DNA from: Escherichia sp. MOD1-EC7003
Lineage (GTDB): Bacteria > Pseudomonadota > Gammaproteobacteria > Enterobacterales > Enterobacteriaceae
Direction of reading: 5' to 3'
NCBI RefSeq assembly: GCF_002965065.1
Contig: NZ_PTRE01000140.1
Span: 1-44,481 of the forward strand
DNA: 44,481 nt
In this document: piece after piece, positions 1-9,860 of the stretch
Layout of the letters: every line of letters starts with the position of its first letter
Numbering within the stretch: the first letter of the stretch is position 1
Notes under the pieces: generated by a model
What the model saw: only the letters and a program-made list of their open reading frames with translations
Database searches by the model: none
What the model was told of the DNA's origin: nothing
Translations under genes and position numbers: made by a program

Positions 1-165
1 GGGCGCGAATGGAAATGCCCCGGCTGTAATGCTGAACATGACCGCGATATAAACGCGGCGCTCAACATACAGCACAAAGGCATAACAGAATTAATGGCGG
101 CAGGACTTGTCGTCAAAGCCCATCGAGGCTTGCGTAAGTCTGGCTCTATGCCAGTTGCAGCCTAA
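1..165 (+). CDS. tnpB: TnpB (IS200/IS605 family), C-terminal fragment
   Basis: The frame is open from the first base of the window to a TAA at 163-165, giving the last 54 residues of a TnpB-type RNA-guided nuclease. Visible are the second half of the zinc ribbon (CPGC, residues 6-9 of the fragment) and the following DRDINAALNI block, which holds the third RuvC catalytic Asp typical of TnpB. The protein ends with a basic tail. The remainder, including RuvC I and II, lies outside the window, so integrity cannot be judged. In this family TnpB nicks or cleaves DNA under guidance of an RNA transcribed from the element's right end, which follows directly here. No tnpA is visible. Confidence 0.88.
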   Translation, partial: GREWKCPGCNAEHDRDINAALNIQHKGITELMAAGLVVKAHRGLRKSGSMPVAA

Positions 166-205
166 GAAGTGGGAAGCCTCGCCGTTTACGGCGGGGAGCA
201 GTCAC
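166..205 (+). mobile_element. IS200/IS605-type right end, putative omega-RNA scaffold 3' end
   Basis: Directly after the tnpB stop is an imperfect stem (177-184 with 189-196, loop TTTA) followed by GAGCAGTCAC. The same arrangement, with the same loop and a GTCA terminus, occurs on the minus strand at the other edge of the window, which supports reading both as right ends of related elements. In TnpB elements the guide RNA runs through this end into flanking DNA, so a guide would begin near base 205 with AGAAGAAGAAAAATAT. The exact end base is inferred. Confidence 0.65.
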
Positions 206-250
206 AGAAGAAGAAAAATATGGGGTATTGAGTACCTGATGCCGATTTGT

Positions 251-334
251 GTAGGCCAGATAAGGCGTTCACGCCGCATCCGGCACTTGTGTGTTGATGC
301 CTGATGCGACACTGGCGCGTCTTATCTGGTCTAC
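251..334. repeat. BIME (two facing REP units)
   Basis: Two inverted REP units, 251-285 (starting GTAGGCCAGATAAGG, ending GCATCCGGCA) and 298-334 (starting TGCCTGATGCGAC, ending ATCTGGTCTAC). They lie between the IS end and ytfR. In K-12 a REP pair also sits between ytfQ and ytfR, so this is the native intergenic repeat. Confidence 0.85.
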
Positions 335-363
335 TGGACGCACGTTTTACACCGGGGGAAACG

Positions 364-1866
364 ATGAATACTAACCAACACCAGGAAATCCTCCGCACCG
401 AAGGATTAAGTAAATTTTTCCCCGGCGTCAAAGCGTTAGACAATGTTGATTTCAGCCTGCGCCGTGGCGAAATCATGGCGCTGCTCGGTGAAAACGGGGC
501 GGGAAAATCGACGTTAATCAAAGTATTAACCGGCGTTTACCATGCCGATCGTGGCACCATCTGGCTGGAAGGCCAGGCTATCTCAGCGAAAAACACCGCC
601 TACGCACAACTGCCAGGTATCGGCACTGTCTATCAGGAAGTCAACCTGCTACCCAATATGTCGGTCGCTGATAATCTATTCATAGGTCGCGAACTCAAAC
701 GTTTCGGCCTTCTACGCCGTAAAGAGATGGAAAAGCGCGCCACCGAACTGATGGCATCTTACGGTTTCTCTCTCGACGTGCGTGAACCACTCAACCGTTT
801 TTCAGTTGCGATGCAGCAAATCGTCGCCATTTGTCGGGCCATCGATCTCTCAGCCAAAGTGCTGATCCTCGATGAACCCACCGCCAGCCTCGACACTCAG
901 GAAGTAGAGTTACTGTTTAGCCTGATGCGCCAGTTGCGCGATCGCGGCGTCAGCCTGATCTTCGTTACTCACTTTCTCGATCAGGTCTATCAGATCAGCG
1001 ATCGGATCACCGTCTTACGCAACGGCAGTTTCGTAGGCTGTCGGGAAACCCGCGAGCTACCGCAGGTCGAACTGGTAAAAATGATGCTGGGGCGCGAACT
1101 GGACCCCCATGCGCTACAGCGTGCCGGGCGAACATTGTTGAGCGACAAACCCGTTGCCGCGTTCAAAAATTACGGCAAAAAAGGAACGATCGCACCGTTT
1201 GATCTCGAAGTGCGCCCTGGCGAGATCGTCGGTCTGGCAGGCTTGCTGGGGTCCGGACGTACCGAAACCGCCGAAGTGATCTTCGGTATCAAACCCGCGG
1301 ACAGCGGCACGGCGTTGTTCAAAGGCAAACCGCAAACCCTGCGCTCGCCACATCAGGCTTCGGTACTGGGTATCGGCTTTTGCCCGGAAGACAGGAAAAC
1401 CGATGGCATCATCGCTGCCGCCTCGGTGCGGGAAAATATCATCCTCGCTCTCCAGGCCCAGCGCGGCTGGCTACGACCGATTTCTCGCAAAGAACAGCAA
1501 GAGATTGCCGAACGCTTTATCCACCAGCTGGGCATTCGCACTCCTTCCACTGAACAGCCGATTGAATTTCTTTCCGGCGGCAATCAGCAAAAAGTATTGC
1601 TTTCTCGCTGGCTGCTGATTCGTCCGCAATTTCTGATCCTCGACGAGCCAACCCGTGGCATTGACGTTGGTGCCCACGCCGAGATCATCCGACTCATAGA
1701 AACGCTGTGCGCCGACGGTCTGGCGCTGCTGGTGATCTCCTCCGAACTGGAAGAACTGGTGGGTTATGCCGATCGGGTGATCATCATGCGCGATCGCAAA
1801 CAGGTGGCAGAGATCCCGCTGTCAGAGCTTTCCGTTCCGGCGATCATGAACGCCATTGCCGCGTAA
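364..1866 (+). CDS. ytfR: galactofuranose ABC transporter ATP-binding protein YtfR
   Basis: This is the 500-residue double ATPase subunit of the YtfQRT-YjfF importer for furanose-form galactose, acting at the cytoplasmic face of the inner membrane. The first half has a good Walker A (GENGAGKST, residues 42-50) and Walker B (LILDEPTASLD) but a degenerate signature (FSVAMQQ). The second half has a degenerate Walker A (GLLGSGRTE) with an intact signature (LSGGNQQK) and LILDEPTRGID. This split is usual for carbohydrate ABC ATPases of the CUT2 class. The ATG at 364 was chosen because GGGGGA precedes it by about six bases; an upstream in-frame ATG at 304 lies inside the REP repeat. ytfQ, the periplasmic binding protein, should lie upstream and is not in the window. 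ytfT follows after 10 bases. Confidence 0.95.
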   Translation: MNTNQHQEILRTEGLSKFFPGVKALDNVDFSLRRGEIMALLGENGAGKSTLIKVLTGVYHADRGTIWLEGQAISAKNTAYAQLPGIGTVYQEVNLLPNMSVADNLFIGRELKRFGLLRRKEMEKRATELMASYGFSLDVREPLNRFSVAMQQIVAICRAIDLSAKVLILDEPTASLDTQEVELLFSLMRQLRDRGVSLIFVTHFLDQVYQISDRITVLRNGSFVGCRETRELPQVELVKMMLGRELDPHALQRAGRTLLSDKPVAAFKNYGKKGTIAPFDLEVRPGEIVGLAGLLGSGRTETAEVIFGIKPADSGTALFKGKPQTLRSPHQASVLGIGFCPEDRKTDGIIAAASVRENIILALQAQRGWLRPISRKEQQEIAERFIHQLGIRTPSTEQPIEFLSGGNQQKVLLSRWLLIRPQFLILDEPTRGIDVGAHAEIIRLIETLCADGLALLVISSELEELVGYADRVIIMRDRKQVAEIPLSELSVPAIMNAIAA

Positions 1867-1876
1867 GGAGAACAGT

Positions 1877-2902
1877 GTGATGCCTCAATCTCTCCCGGAC
1901 ACTACGCCGTCGAAAAGGCGCTTTCGCTGGCCAACGGGAATGCCGCAGCTGGCGGCGCTATTGCTGGTGCTGCTGGTCGATAGCCTGGTAGCCCCGCATT
2001 TCTGGCAGGTGGTGCTCCAGGATGGTCGTTTTTTCGGTAGTCCCATCGATATTCTCAATCGTGCTGCACCCGTTGCGTTGTTGGCTATCGGTATGACGCT
2101 GGTTATCGCCACAGGTGGGATTGACCTCTCTGTGGGGGCAGTGATGGCTATCGCCGGAGCCACAACGGCTGCCATGACGGTCGCAGGATCTAGCCTGCCA
2201 ATTGTATTGTTAAGCGCCCTGGGCACCGGCATCCTGGCGGGATTGTGGAACGGTATACTGGTGGCGATCCTTAAAATTCAGCCTTTTGTCGCCACCCTGA
2301 TCCTGATGGTTGCCGGGCGCGGTGTGGCGCAACTGATCACCTCCGGGCAGATCGTCACGTTTAACTCGCCGGATCTCTCATGGTTTGGCAGCGGATCGCT
2401 GCTGTTCCTACCAACGCTGGTCATTATCGCGGTGCTGACGCTTCTCTTCTTCTGGCTGTTGACCCGCAAAACGGCGCTGGGGATGTTTATAGAAGCTGTT
2501 GGTATCAACATTCGGGCGGCAAAAAATGCCGGAGTTAACACACGAATCATCGTCATGCTCACCTACGTGTTGAGCGGGCTATGTGCGGCAATTGCGGGCA
2601 TTATCGTGGCGGCAGATATTCGCGGTGCCGATGCCAACAACGCCGGATTATGGCTGGAGCTGGATGCCATTCTCGCGGTGGTGATTGGCGGTGGCTCGCT
2701 GATGGGCGGGCGCTTTAACCTGCTGCTCTCAGTGGTGGGGGCACTGATTATTCAGGGAATGAACACCGGAATTTTACTTTCTGGCTTTCCACCGGAGATG
2801 AATCAGGTGGTGAAAGCAGTGGTGGTGCTTTGCGTGCTGATTGTTCAGTCGCAACGCTTTATCAGTCTGATTAAAGGAGTGCGTAGCCGTGATAAAACGT
2901 AA
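1877..2902 (+). CDS. ytfT: galactofuranose ABC transporter permease YtfT
   Basis: Inner-membrane permease of the BPD_transp_2 (RbsC-like) family, 341 residues and strongly hydrophobic. It carries the family block GMTLVIATGGIDLSVG early and ADIRGADANNAG with AVVIGGGSLMGGR later. An AAGGAG stands six bases before the GTG at 1877 and nine before the ATG at 1880, so the start could be either; the GTG gives the length usual for this protein. It pairs with YjfF to form the channel energised by YtfR. The next gene overlaps its last 14 bases, indicating translational coupling in a ytfR-ytfT-yjfF operon. Confidence 0.95.
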   Translation: MMPQSLPDTTPSKRRFRWPTGMPQLAALLLVLLVDSLVAPHFWQVVLQDGRFFGSPIDILNRAAPVALLAIGMTLVIATGGIDLSVGAVMAIAGATTAAMTVAGSSLPIVLLSALGTGILAGLWNGILVAILKIQPFVATLILMVAGRGVAQLITSGQIVTFNSPDLSWFGSGSLLFLPTLVIIAVLTLLFFWLLTRKTALGMFIEAVGINIRAAKNAGVNTRIIVMLTYVLSGLCAAIAGIIVAADIRGADANNAGLWLELDAILAVVIGGGSLMGGRFNLLLSVVGALIIQGMNTGILLSGFPPEMNQVVKAVVVLCVLIVQSQRFISLIKGVRSRDKT

Positions 2903-3884
2903 CCTGCCACTGATGATCACCATCGGCGTCTTTGTGTTGGGATATCTCTACTGCCTGACGCAGTTTCCCGGTTTTGCTTCCACAAGAGTGATTTGCAATA
3001 TCCTGACCGATAACGCTTTTCTTGGGATCATCGCTGTCGGCATGACCTTTGTGATCCTCTCCGGTGGGATCGATCTCTCCGTTGGTTCGGTGATCGCCTT
3101 TACCGGCGTATTTCTGGCAAAAGTGATTGGCGATTTCGGTCTCTCGCCGCTGCTGGCGTTTCCGCTGGTGCTGGCGATGGGCTGTGCTTTCGGCTCATTT
3201 ATGGGGCTTTTGATCGACGCTCTGAAGATCCCGGCGTTTATCATTACCTTGGCAGGAATGTTCTTTTTGCGCGGCGTCAGCTATCTCGTTTCGGAAGAGT
3301 CGATCCCGATTAACCATCCTGTTTACGATACGCTCTCCAGCCTGGCGTGGAAAATCCCCGGCGGTGGTCGCTTAAGTGCGCTGGGACTGCTGATGCTGGC
3401 GGTAGTGGTTATCGGGATTTTCCTCGCGCATCGCACCCGTTTTGGTAATCAGGTATACGCCATTGGCGGCAACGCAACGTCGGCGAGCCTGATGGGGATT
3501 TCCACTCGCCGCACCACAATTCGCATTTATATGCTCTCTACCGGACTGGCAACGCTGGCGGGGATTGTCTTCTCAATTTATACCCAGGCCGGATATGCGC
3601 TGGCGGGCGTAGGTGTGGAACTGGACGCTATCGCCTCAGTGGTGATTGGCGGTACGTTGTTAAGTGGTGGGGTAGGAACGGTGCTGGGAACGCTATTTGG
3701 TGTGGCGATTCAGGGACTGATTCAGACTTACATAAACTTTGATGGCACACTGAGCTCATGGTGGACGAAAATCGCCATCGGTATTTTGTTATTCATTTTT
3801 ATTGCCTTACAGCGTGGGTTAACGGTGCTGTGGGAGAATCGTCAGAATTCGCCAGTGACAAGAGTCAACATTGCGCAGCGATAA
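2889..3884 (+). CDS. yjfF: galactofuranose ABC transporter permease YjfF
   Basis: Second permease of the importer, 331 residues. It repeats the family pattern of YtfT: GMTFVILSGGIDLSVGSV near residues 50-70 and VELDAIASVVIGGTLLSGG near the C-terminal third. The start is a GTG inside the 3' end of ytfT, with the AAAGGAG at 2874-2880 as ribosome binding site. It is the last gene of the operon; a hairpin follows four bases after the stop and converges with fbp. Confidence 0.95.
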   Translation: MIKRNLPLMITIGVFVLGYLYCLTQFPGFASTRVICNILTDNAFLGIIAVGMTFVILSGGIDLSVGSVIAFTGVFLAKVIGDFGLSPLLAFPLVLAMGCAFGSFMGLLIDALKIPAFIITLAGMFFLRGVSYLVSEESIPINHPVYDTLSSLAWKIPGGGRLSALGLLMLAVVVIGIFLAHRTRFGNQVYAIGGNATSASLMGISTRRTTIRIYMLSTGLATLAGIVFSIYTQAGYALAGVGVELDAIASVVIGGTLLSGGVGTVLGTLFGVAIQGLIQTYINFDGTLSSWWTKIAIGILLFIFIALQRGLTVLWENRQNSPVTRVNIAQR

Positions 3885-3887
3885 AAA

Positions 3888-3909
3888 CGCCTCTCCGTGT
3901 GGAGAGGCG
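3888..3909. terminator. bidirectional terminator between yjfF and fbp
   Basis: Perfect 9-bp stem CGCCTCTCC / GGAGAGGCG with a GTGT loop. AAAAA precedes it on the plus strand, which gives a T run for leftward transcription from fbp, so it most clearly serves fbp and probably also insulates yjfF. Confidence 0.75.
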
Positions 3910-3916
3910 CAGGAGA

Positions 3917-4915
3917 TTACGCGTCCGGGAACTCTCGGATAAAGCGTTCGACATCTTCAACCATATGGTCATTGCCGACGAAGAACGAACGGCGCTGGTG
4001 CAGAGTTTCCGGGATGATATCCAGAATACGCTCTTTGCCATCGCTCGCTTTACCGCCCGCTTGTTCCGCCAGGAACGCCATCGGGTTGCACTCATACAGC
4101 AAACGTAGTTTACCGTCCGGGTGGCTGGCGGTGCTTGGGTAGAGATAAATACCGCCTTTCAGCAGGTTACGGTGGAAATCCGCGACCAGCGAGCCGATAT
4201 AACGTGAGGTATACGGGCGATTGGTGGACTTATCTTCTTCCTGGCAGAATTTAATGTACTTCTTCACCCCGTTCGGAAACTTAATGTAGTTCCCTTCGTT
4301 GATGGAGTAGGTTTTTCCTTTCTCCGGGAAGCGCATCCGCTCCTGGCACAGGCAGAAAACGCCCAGCGAAGGATCGTAAGTAAAGGCGTGAACGCCGCAT
4401 CCGGTGGTGTAAACCAGCATGGTAGAGGAGCCGTATACCACGTAACCAGCGGCAACCTGTTTGTTACCCGGCTGGAGGAAATCTTCTTCCGTTACCGGCG
4501 TGCCAACAGGCGTGACGCGGCGGTAGATGGAGAAAATGGTACCGACAGAGACGTTAACATCGATGTTGGACGAGCCATCCAGTGGGTCCATCAGCACAAC
4601 GTATTTTGCGTGTTCACAGCCTTCAAAGACGACAATCTCATCTTCTTCTTCAGAAGCAATGCCCGCAACGATATCGCGTGCTTTCAGTGCGGCTTTCAGT
4701 TTTTCATTAGCGAACAAGTCGAGTTTCTGTTGAACCTCGCCCTGCACGTTCTCAGCACCGCTGGCACCCAGGATATCAACCAGTCCTGCTTTGTTGATAT
4801 CGCGATGGATAATCTTGGCGCCCAGTTTTATTGCCGACAGCAAAGCAGTGAGTTCACCGGTAGCATGAGAAAACTCGTGCTGCTTTTCGACAATAAATTC
4901 ACCTAACGTTTTCAT
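3917..4915 (-). CDS. fbp: fructose-1,6-bisphosphatase class 1
   Basis: Cytosolic gluconeogenic enzyme that hydrolyses fructose 1,6-bisphosphate to fructose 6-phosphate. The 332-residue product has the class 1 metal site: EE near residues 89-90 and [11 protein letters not shown] at 109-119. The ATG at 4915 gives the normal length; the frame stays open further upstream to 4978, but that extension has no family match. The gene stands alone, convergent with yjfF and divergent from mpl. Confidence 0.96.
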
Positions 4916-5090
4916 AAAACTTTCCCTGCAATGTTTATGGAGTAAAGCGACCGCAACAATCTTAACAAATAATCTCAATGTTGCGCTCAGGTGAATCGCG
5001 CCAGCAAATTACGGATTATCCTGAAATGCGTTTCTCACTTGCCCGACATATGCGTAAAATGAGCGGCAGATTAAAAAAGGATAGTGACGT

Positions 5091-6464
5091 ATGCGCATTC
5101 ATATTTTAGGAATTTGTGGCACGTTTATGGGCGGTCTGGCGATGCTGGCGCGCCAGTTAGGCCATGAAGTAACGGGTTCGGACGCCAATGTGTATCCGCC
5201 GATGAGCACCTTACTTGAGAAGCAAGGCATTGAACTGATTCAGGGTTACGATGCCAGCCAGCTCGATCCGCAGCCGGATCTGGTGATTATTGGCAACGCC
5301 ATGACCCGTGGAAATCCGTGTGTGGAAGCGGTACTGGAAAAAAACATCCCTTATATGTCTGGCCCACAGTGGCTGCACGATTTTGTGCTGCGCGACCGCT
5401 GGGTGCTGGCCGTTGCCGGTACACACGGTAAAACCACCACCGCGGGAATGGCGACCTGGATTCTGGAACAGTGCGGTTACAAACCGGGATTTGTGATCGG
5501 CGGTGTGCCGGGGAACTTTGAGGTTTCGGCGCGTCTGGGCGAAAGCGACTTCTTTGTTATTGAAGCGGACGAGTATGACTGCGCCTTCTTCGACAAACGT
5601 TCTAAATTTGTCCATTACTGCCCGCGTACGCTGATCCTCAACAACCTTGAGTTCGATCACGCTGATATCTTTGACGACCTGAAAGCGATCCAGAAACAGT
5701 TCCACCATCTGGTGCGTATCGTTCCGGGGCAGGGCCGTATTATCTGGCCGGAAAACGACATTAATCTGAAACAGACCATGGCGATGGGCTGCTGGAGCGA
5801 GCAGGAGCTGGTGGGCGAGCAAGGTCACTGGCAGGCGAAAAAGCTGACCACAGACGCTTCCGAATGGGAAGTCTTGCTGGATGGCGAAAAAGTGGGCGAA
5901 GTGAAATGGTCGCTGGTAGGCGAACATAATATGCACAACGGCCTGATGGCGATTGCGGCGGCGCGCCATGTTGGTGTAGCGCCGGCAGATGCCGCTAATG
6001 CGCTGGGTTCGTTTATTAACGCTCGTCGCCGTCTGGAGTTGCGTGGTGAAGCGAATGGCGTGACGGTGTATGACGATTTTGCTCATCACCCAACGGCGAT
6101 TCTGGCAACGCTGGCGGCGCTGCGTGGCAAAGTTGGCGGTACGGCGCGTATTATTGCCGTGCTGGAACCGCGCTCGAACACCATGAAAATGGGGATCTGC
6201 AAAGACGATCTGGCACCATCATTAGGTCGTGCCGATGAAGTCTTCCTGCTGCAACCAGTGCATATTCCGTGGCAGGTCGCAGAAGTGGCAGAAGCCTGCG
6301 TTCAGCCTGCACACTGGAGTGGAGATGTTGATACGCTGGCAGATATGGTGGTGAAAACCGCTCAGCCTGGCGACCATATTCTGGTGATGAGCAACGGCGG
6401 TTTTGGTGGGATCCATCAGAAACTGCTGGATGGGCTGGCGAAGAAAGCGGAAGCTGCGCAGTAA
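5091..6464 (+). CDS. mpl: UDP-MurNAc:L-Ala-D-Glu-meso-Dap ligase Mpl
   Basis: Murein tripeptide ligase that re-attaches recycled L-Ala-gamma-D-Glu-meso-Dap to UDP-MurNAc. The 457 residues include an N-terminal Rossmann-like domain, the Mur-ligase P-loop AGTHGKTTT at about 109-117, the EADEYDCAFFDKRSK block, the NLEFDHADIF motif and the C-terminal YDDFAHHPTA motif of the MurC/Mpl branch. AAAAAGGA about ten bases before the ATG at 5091 supports the start. It is divergent from fbp and followed by a REP cluster. Confidence 0.96.
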   Translation: MRIHILGICGTFMGGLAMLARQLGHEVTGSDANVYPPMSTLLEKQGIELIQGYDASQLDPQPDLVIIGNAMTRGNPCVEAVLEKNIPYMSGPQWLHDFVLRDRWVLAVAGTHGKTTTAGMATWILEQCGYKPGFVIGGVPGNFEVSARLGESDFFVIEADEYDCAFFDKRSKFVHYCPRTLILNNLEFDHADIFDDLKAIQKQFHHLVRIVPGQGRIIWPENDINLKQTMAMGCWSEQELVGEQGHWQAKKLTTDASEWEVLLDGEKVGEVKWSLVGEHNMHNGLMAIAAARHVGVAPADAANALGSFINARRRLELRGEANGVTVYDDFAHHPTAILATLAALRGKVGGTARIIAVLEPRSNTMKMGICKDDLAPSLGRADEVFLLQPVHIPWQVAEVAEACVQPAHWSGDVDTLADMVVKTAQPGDHILVMSNGGFGGIHQKLLDGLAKKAEAAQ

Positions 6465-6471
6465 TCCTGAC

Positions 6472-6590
<119 letters not shown>

Positions 6591-6618
6591 CGATCCACCG
6601 CCACATCTACAACGAAAA

Positions 6619-7170
6619 TTACTCTTCGTTCTCCGCTAACTCGCGCAAGTACTGAAAAATCTGACGCGCGGATTTCGGCGGCTTATTCCCTTCTTTCTCT
6701 TTCTTCGCGTTGCGGATCAGAGTACGCAGTTGCTGACGATCGGCATCGGGCCACAGATTCAATACTTCAGCGATGGCATCATCCCCGTGATCGATCAAAC
6801 GATCGCGCAGATTTTCCAGTTTATGGAACAGCACCACCTGCTGGTTGTGGCGGTTTTTCAGCTTATCCAGCGCCTGACGGATCGGTTCTACGTCGCGCTG
6901 GCGCAGCATCTTACCGATGAGCTGCAACTGGCGGCGGCGACCTTCCATCTTAATACGCTGGGCCAGCTCAATAGCCGCACGCAGATCCGCATCTAACGGG
7001 ATCTTATCCAGCGCGTTTTTCCCCAGATCAACAATTTCTGCGCCAAGGCGTTTTAGCTCCTCGGCATCACGTTTAATTTCACTTTTACTGACCCAGATAA
7101 TTTCATCGTCTTCGTCTTCGATGTCATCACCGGGAACGTCGTCGAGCCAGTCTTCGGGCTGCTTAGTCAT
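6619..7170 (-). CDS. darP: ribosome assembly factor DarP (YjgA)
   Basis: Cytosolic protein of 183 residues, formerly YjgA, that associates with late 50S ribosomal precursors. The sequence starts with an acidic segment ([14 protein letters not shown]) followed by a lysine- and arginine-rich alpha-helical body with long amphipathic stretches. There is no enzymatic motif. The ATG at 7170 has GGAGCC eight bases upstream. It is divergent from pmbA with a 93-base shared promoter region. Confidence 0.93.
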   Translation of the reverse strand: MTKQPEDWLDDVPGDDIEDEDDEIIWVSKSEIKRDAEELKRLGAEIVDLGKNALDKIPLDADLRAAIELAQRIKMEGRRRQLQLIGKMLRQRDVEPIRQALDKLKNRHNQQVVLFHKLENLRDRLIDHGDDAIAEVLNLWPDADRQQLRTLIRNAKKEKEGNKPPKSARQIFQYLRELAENEE

Positions 7171-7263
7171 CTCAGGCTCCTTAAAAAAAGAGGCTAATGT
7201 TACCAGTTAAGATGCGCACTGAAAAACGGTTCTCTGTTAGACTTCAGAGAAACTCTCTACATT

Positions 7264-8616
7264 ATGGCACTTGCAATGAAAGTAATCTCTCAAGTTGAAG
7301 CGCAGCGCAAGATTCTGGAAGAAGCAGTTTCTACTGCGCTGGAGTTGGCCTCAGGCAAATCGGACGGTGCGGAAGTTGCCGTCAGCAAGACCACCGGCAT
7401 TAGCGTAAGCACGCGTTATGGTGAAGTGGAGAATGTTGAATTCAATAGTGATGGCGCGCTGGGGATCACTGTTTATCACCAGAACCGCAAAGGTAGCGCA
7501 TCATCCACCGATTTAAGCCCGCAGGCCATTGCCCGCACCGTACAGGCGGCGCTGGATATTGCCCGTTACACTTCGCCAGATCCCTGTGCCGGCGTGGCAG
7601 ACAAAGAGTTGCTGGCCTTTAACGCACCGGATCTCGACTTGTTCCACCCTGCGGAAGTTTCCCCGGATGAAGCCATTGAACTGGCGGCTCGCGCAGAGCA
7701 GGCGGCATTACAGGTGGACAAACGTATTACCAATACCGAAGGCGGCAGCTTTAACAGCCACTACGGCGTAAAAGTTTTTGGCAATAGCCACGGCATGTTG
7801 CAGGGCTATTGTTCTACGCGTCATTCGCTCTCCAGCTGTGTAATTGCCGAGGAAAATGGCGATATGGAGCGTGATTACGCCTACACCATTGGCCGTGCGA
7901 TGAGTGATCTGCAAACGCCAGAGTGGGTTGGGGCTGACTGTGCCCGCCGTACTTTATCGCGCCTGTCACCGCGTAAACTCTCCACCATGAAAGCGCCGGT
8001 AATTTTTGCCAATGAAGTGGCAACCGGGCTTTTTGGGCATCTGGTTGGGGCGATAGCGGGTGGAGCGGTTTATCGAAAATCCACCTTCCTGCTGGATTCG
8101 CTGGGTAAACAAATTCTGCCGGACTGGCTGACCATTGAAGAGCACCCACATCTGCTGAAAGGGCTGGCCTCTACGCCATTCGACAGCGAAGGTGTACGCA
8201 CCGAGCGTCGCGATATTATTAAAGATGGCATCCTGACTCAGTGGCTGCTGACCAGCTACTCGGCGCGGAAACTGGGGCTGAAAAGCACCGGACATGCGGG
8301 CGGTATTCACAACTGGCGTATTGCCGGGCAGGGGCTAAGCTTCGAACAAATGCTCAAAGAGATGGGGACTGGGCTGGTGGTGACGGAGCTGATGGGCCAG
8401 GGCGTGAGCGCGATTACCGGTGACTATTCCCGTGGTGCAGCGGGCTTCTGGGTAGAGAATGGCGAAATTCAGTATCCGGTTAGCGAAATCACCATCGCAG
8501 GTAATTTAAAAGATATGTGGCGCAATATTGTCACCGTCGGTAACGATATTGAAATACGCAGTAATATACAGTGTGGTTCTGTGCTGTTGCCGGAGATGAA
8601 AATCGCCGGGCAGTAA
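7264..8616 (+). CDS. pmbA: metalloprotease subunit PmbA (TldE)
   Basis: 450-residue partner of TldD. The TldD/TldE complex degrades unfolded or leaderless peptides and matures microcin B17 and CcdA-type substrates. PmbA/TldE itself lacks the zinc-binding HExxxH of TldD, and none is seen here. Family landmarks are the N-terminal half with [11 protein letters not shown] and the C-terminal GHAGGIHNW and [16 protein letters not shown] blocks. The ATG at 7264 gives MALAMK; a second ATG at 7276 could also serve. The gene is complete. Confidence 0.95.
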   Translation: MALAMKVISQVEAQRKILEEAVSTALELASGKSDGAEVAVSKTTGISVSTRYGEVENVEFNSDGALGITVYHQNRKGSASSTDLSPQAIARTVQAALDIARYTSPDPCAGVADKELLAFNAPDLDLFHPAEVSPDEAIELAARAEQAALQVDKRITNTEGGSFNSHYGVKVFGNSHGMLQGYCSTRHSLSSCVIAEENGDMERDYAYTIGRAMSDLQTPEWVGADCARRTLSRLSPRKLSTMKAPVIFANEVATGLFGHLVGAIAGGAVYRKSTFLLDSLGKQILPDWLTIEEHPHLLKGLASTPFDSEGVRTERRDIIKDGILTQWLLTSYSARKLGLKSTGHAGGIHNWRIAGQGLSFEQMLKEMGTGLVVTELMGQGVSAITGDYSRGAAGFWVENGEIQYPVSEITIAGNLKDMWRNIVTVGNDIEIRSNIQCGSVLLPEMKIAGQ

Positions 8617-8669
8617 AAACTGGCGCGACCTGCCGCGCTATAAACTAAAAAATTACACAAAATCATTCG

Positions 8670-8761
8670 CACTGCATCGAGACGGAAAGTGCATGAGAGC
8701 CGGGGAGCGTACTCGTAGTACGTGACTCGGGCGAATGCACGTAGCCGTCGATGAGGCAGTG
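8670..8761. repeat. 92-bp imperfect palindrome upstream of cybC
   Basis: The segment begins CACTGC and ends GCAGTG and is symmetric about base 8715 (ACTCGTAGT). The two halves match in blocks: CACTGC, TCGA, GACGG, GTGCAT, CCGGG/CCCGAG and GTACT. It would fold into a long interrupted hairpin in RNA. It is not a REP or ERIC unit. It may be one of the less common dispersed E. coli repeats, but I cannot name the family with confidence. Confidence 0.6.
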
Positions 8762-8794
8762 TGAAGGATGAAGTGTCAATAAAAAAGGAAGTGA

Positions 8795-9184
<390 letters not shown>

Positions 9185-9191
9185 TTCCTTA

Positions 9192-9217
9192 TTGGGCGGT
9201 GGAATGTTACCGCCCAA
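9192..9217. terminator. terminator-like hairpin between cybC and nrdG
   Basis: Perfect 9-bp arms TTGGGCGGT / ACCGCCCAA with an 8-base loop, followed on the plus strand by CGCTTTCTTTCCC. It lies between two convergent genes. Confidence 0.6.
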
Positions 9218-9238
9218 CGCTTTCTTTCCCTTCGTAAA

Positions 9239-9703
9239 TCACCGCAAATGATGCACCACCTGGTTGCTGCTGCCGCGCCAGATCAAGGAAGGGTCTTTTA
9301 AATCCTGCACAAATTTGCCATCGACCAGCACGTTAATCAAATCAACAACCTGCATTTGTGCAGCGTTGAGTTCATCGAGTTTATAGCCCGTCCACATCCA
9401 GATGTCTTTACCAGGGCACTCGGCGCGAATGCGTTGTACCAGTTTCAGAATATCCGGCACGTTTTGCGGATGCAGCGGATCGCCGCCGGAGAGGGAAATG
9501 CCCTGGCGTTTGATGCGGGTGTCGTTCAGATCGTTAATGATCTGGTCTTCCATTGCTTTAGTAAATGGCTGACCGGAATTTACCCGCCAGGTGCTTTTGT
9601 TATAGCAACCGGGGCATTCATGAACACACCCGGAGACAAACAGGGTGCAGCGAGTGCCGGGGCCGTTGACGATGTCGACAGGATAGTACTGATGAAAGTT
9701 CAT
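9239..9703 (-). CDS. nrdG: anaerobic ribonucleotide reductase activase NrdG
   Basis: Radical-SAM enzyme that installs the glycyl radical on NrdD. The 154-residue protein has the CxxxCxxC cluster at Cys26, Cys30 and Cys33 (CVHECPGCY), followed by the GGDPLHPQN segment. It is cytosolic and oxygen-sensitive. It lies downstream of nrdD on the same strand, separated by 157 bases that hold a BIME, and is probably cotranscribed with it. Confidence 0.96.
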   Translation of the reverse strand: MNFHQYYPVDIVNGPGTRCTLFVSGCVHECPGCYNKSTWRVNSGQPFTKAMEDQIINDLNDTRIKRQGISLSGGDPLHPQNVPDILKLVQRIRAECPGKDIWMWTGYKLDELNAAQMQVVDLINVLVDGKFVQDLKDPSLIWRGSSNQVVHHLR

Positions 9704-9730
9704 TATTTCACCTGGCTTATCAATCCGCGT

Positions 9731-9838
<108 letters not shown>

Positions 9839-9860
9839 TTTGCTTAACGCAGAGTGGAGA

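Noticed and set aside
5211-6089. 292-codon frame antisense to mpl
   Set aside because: Overlaps the conserved Mpl core on the opposite strand and lacks any family feature.
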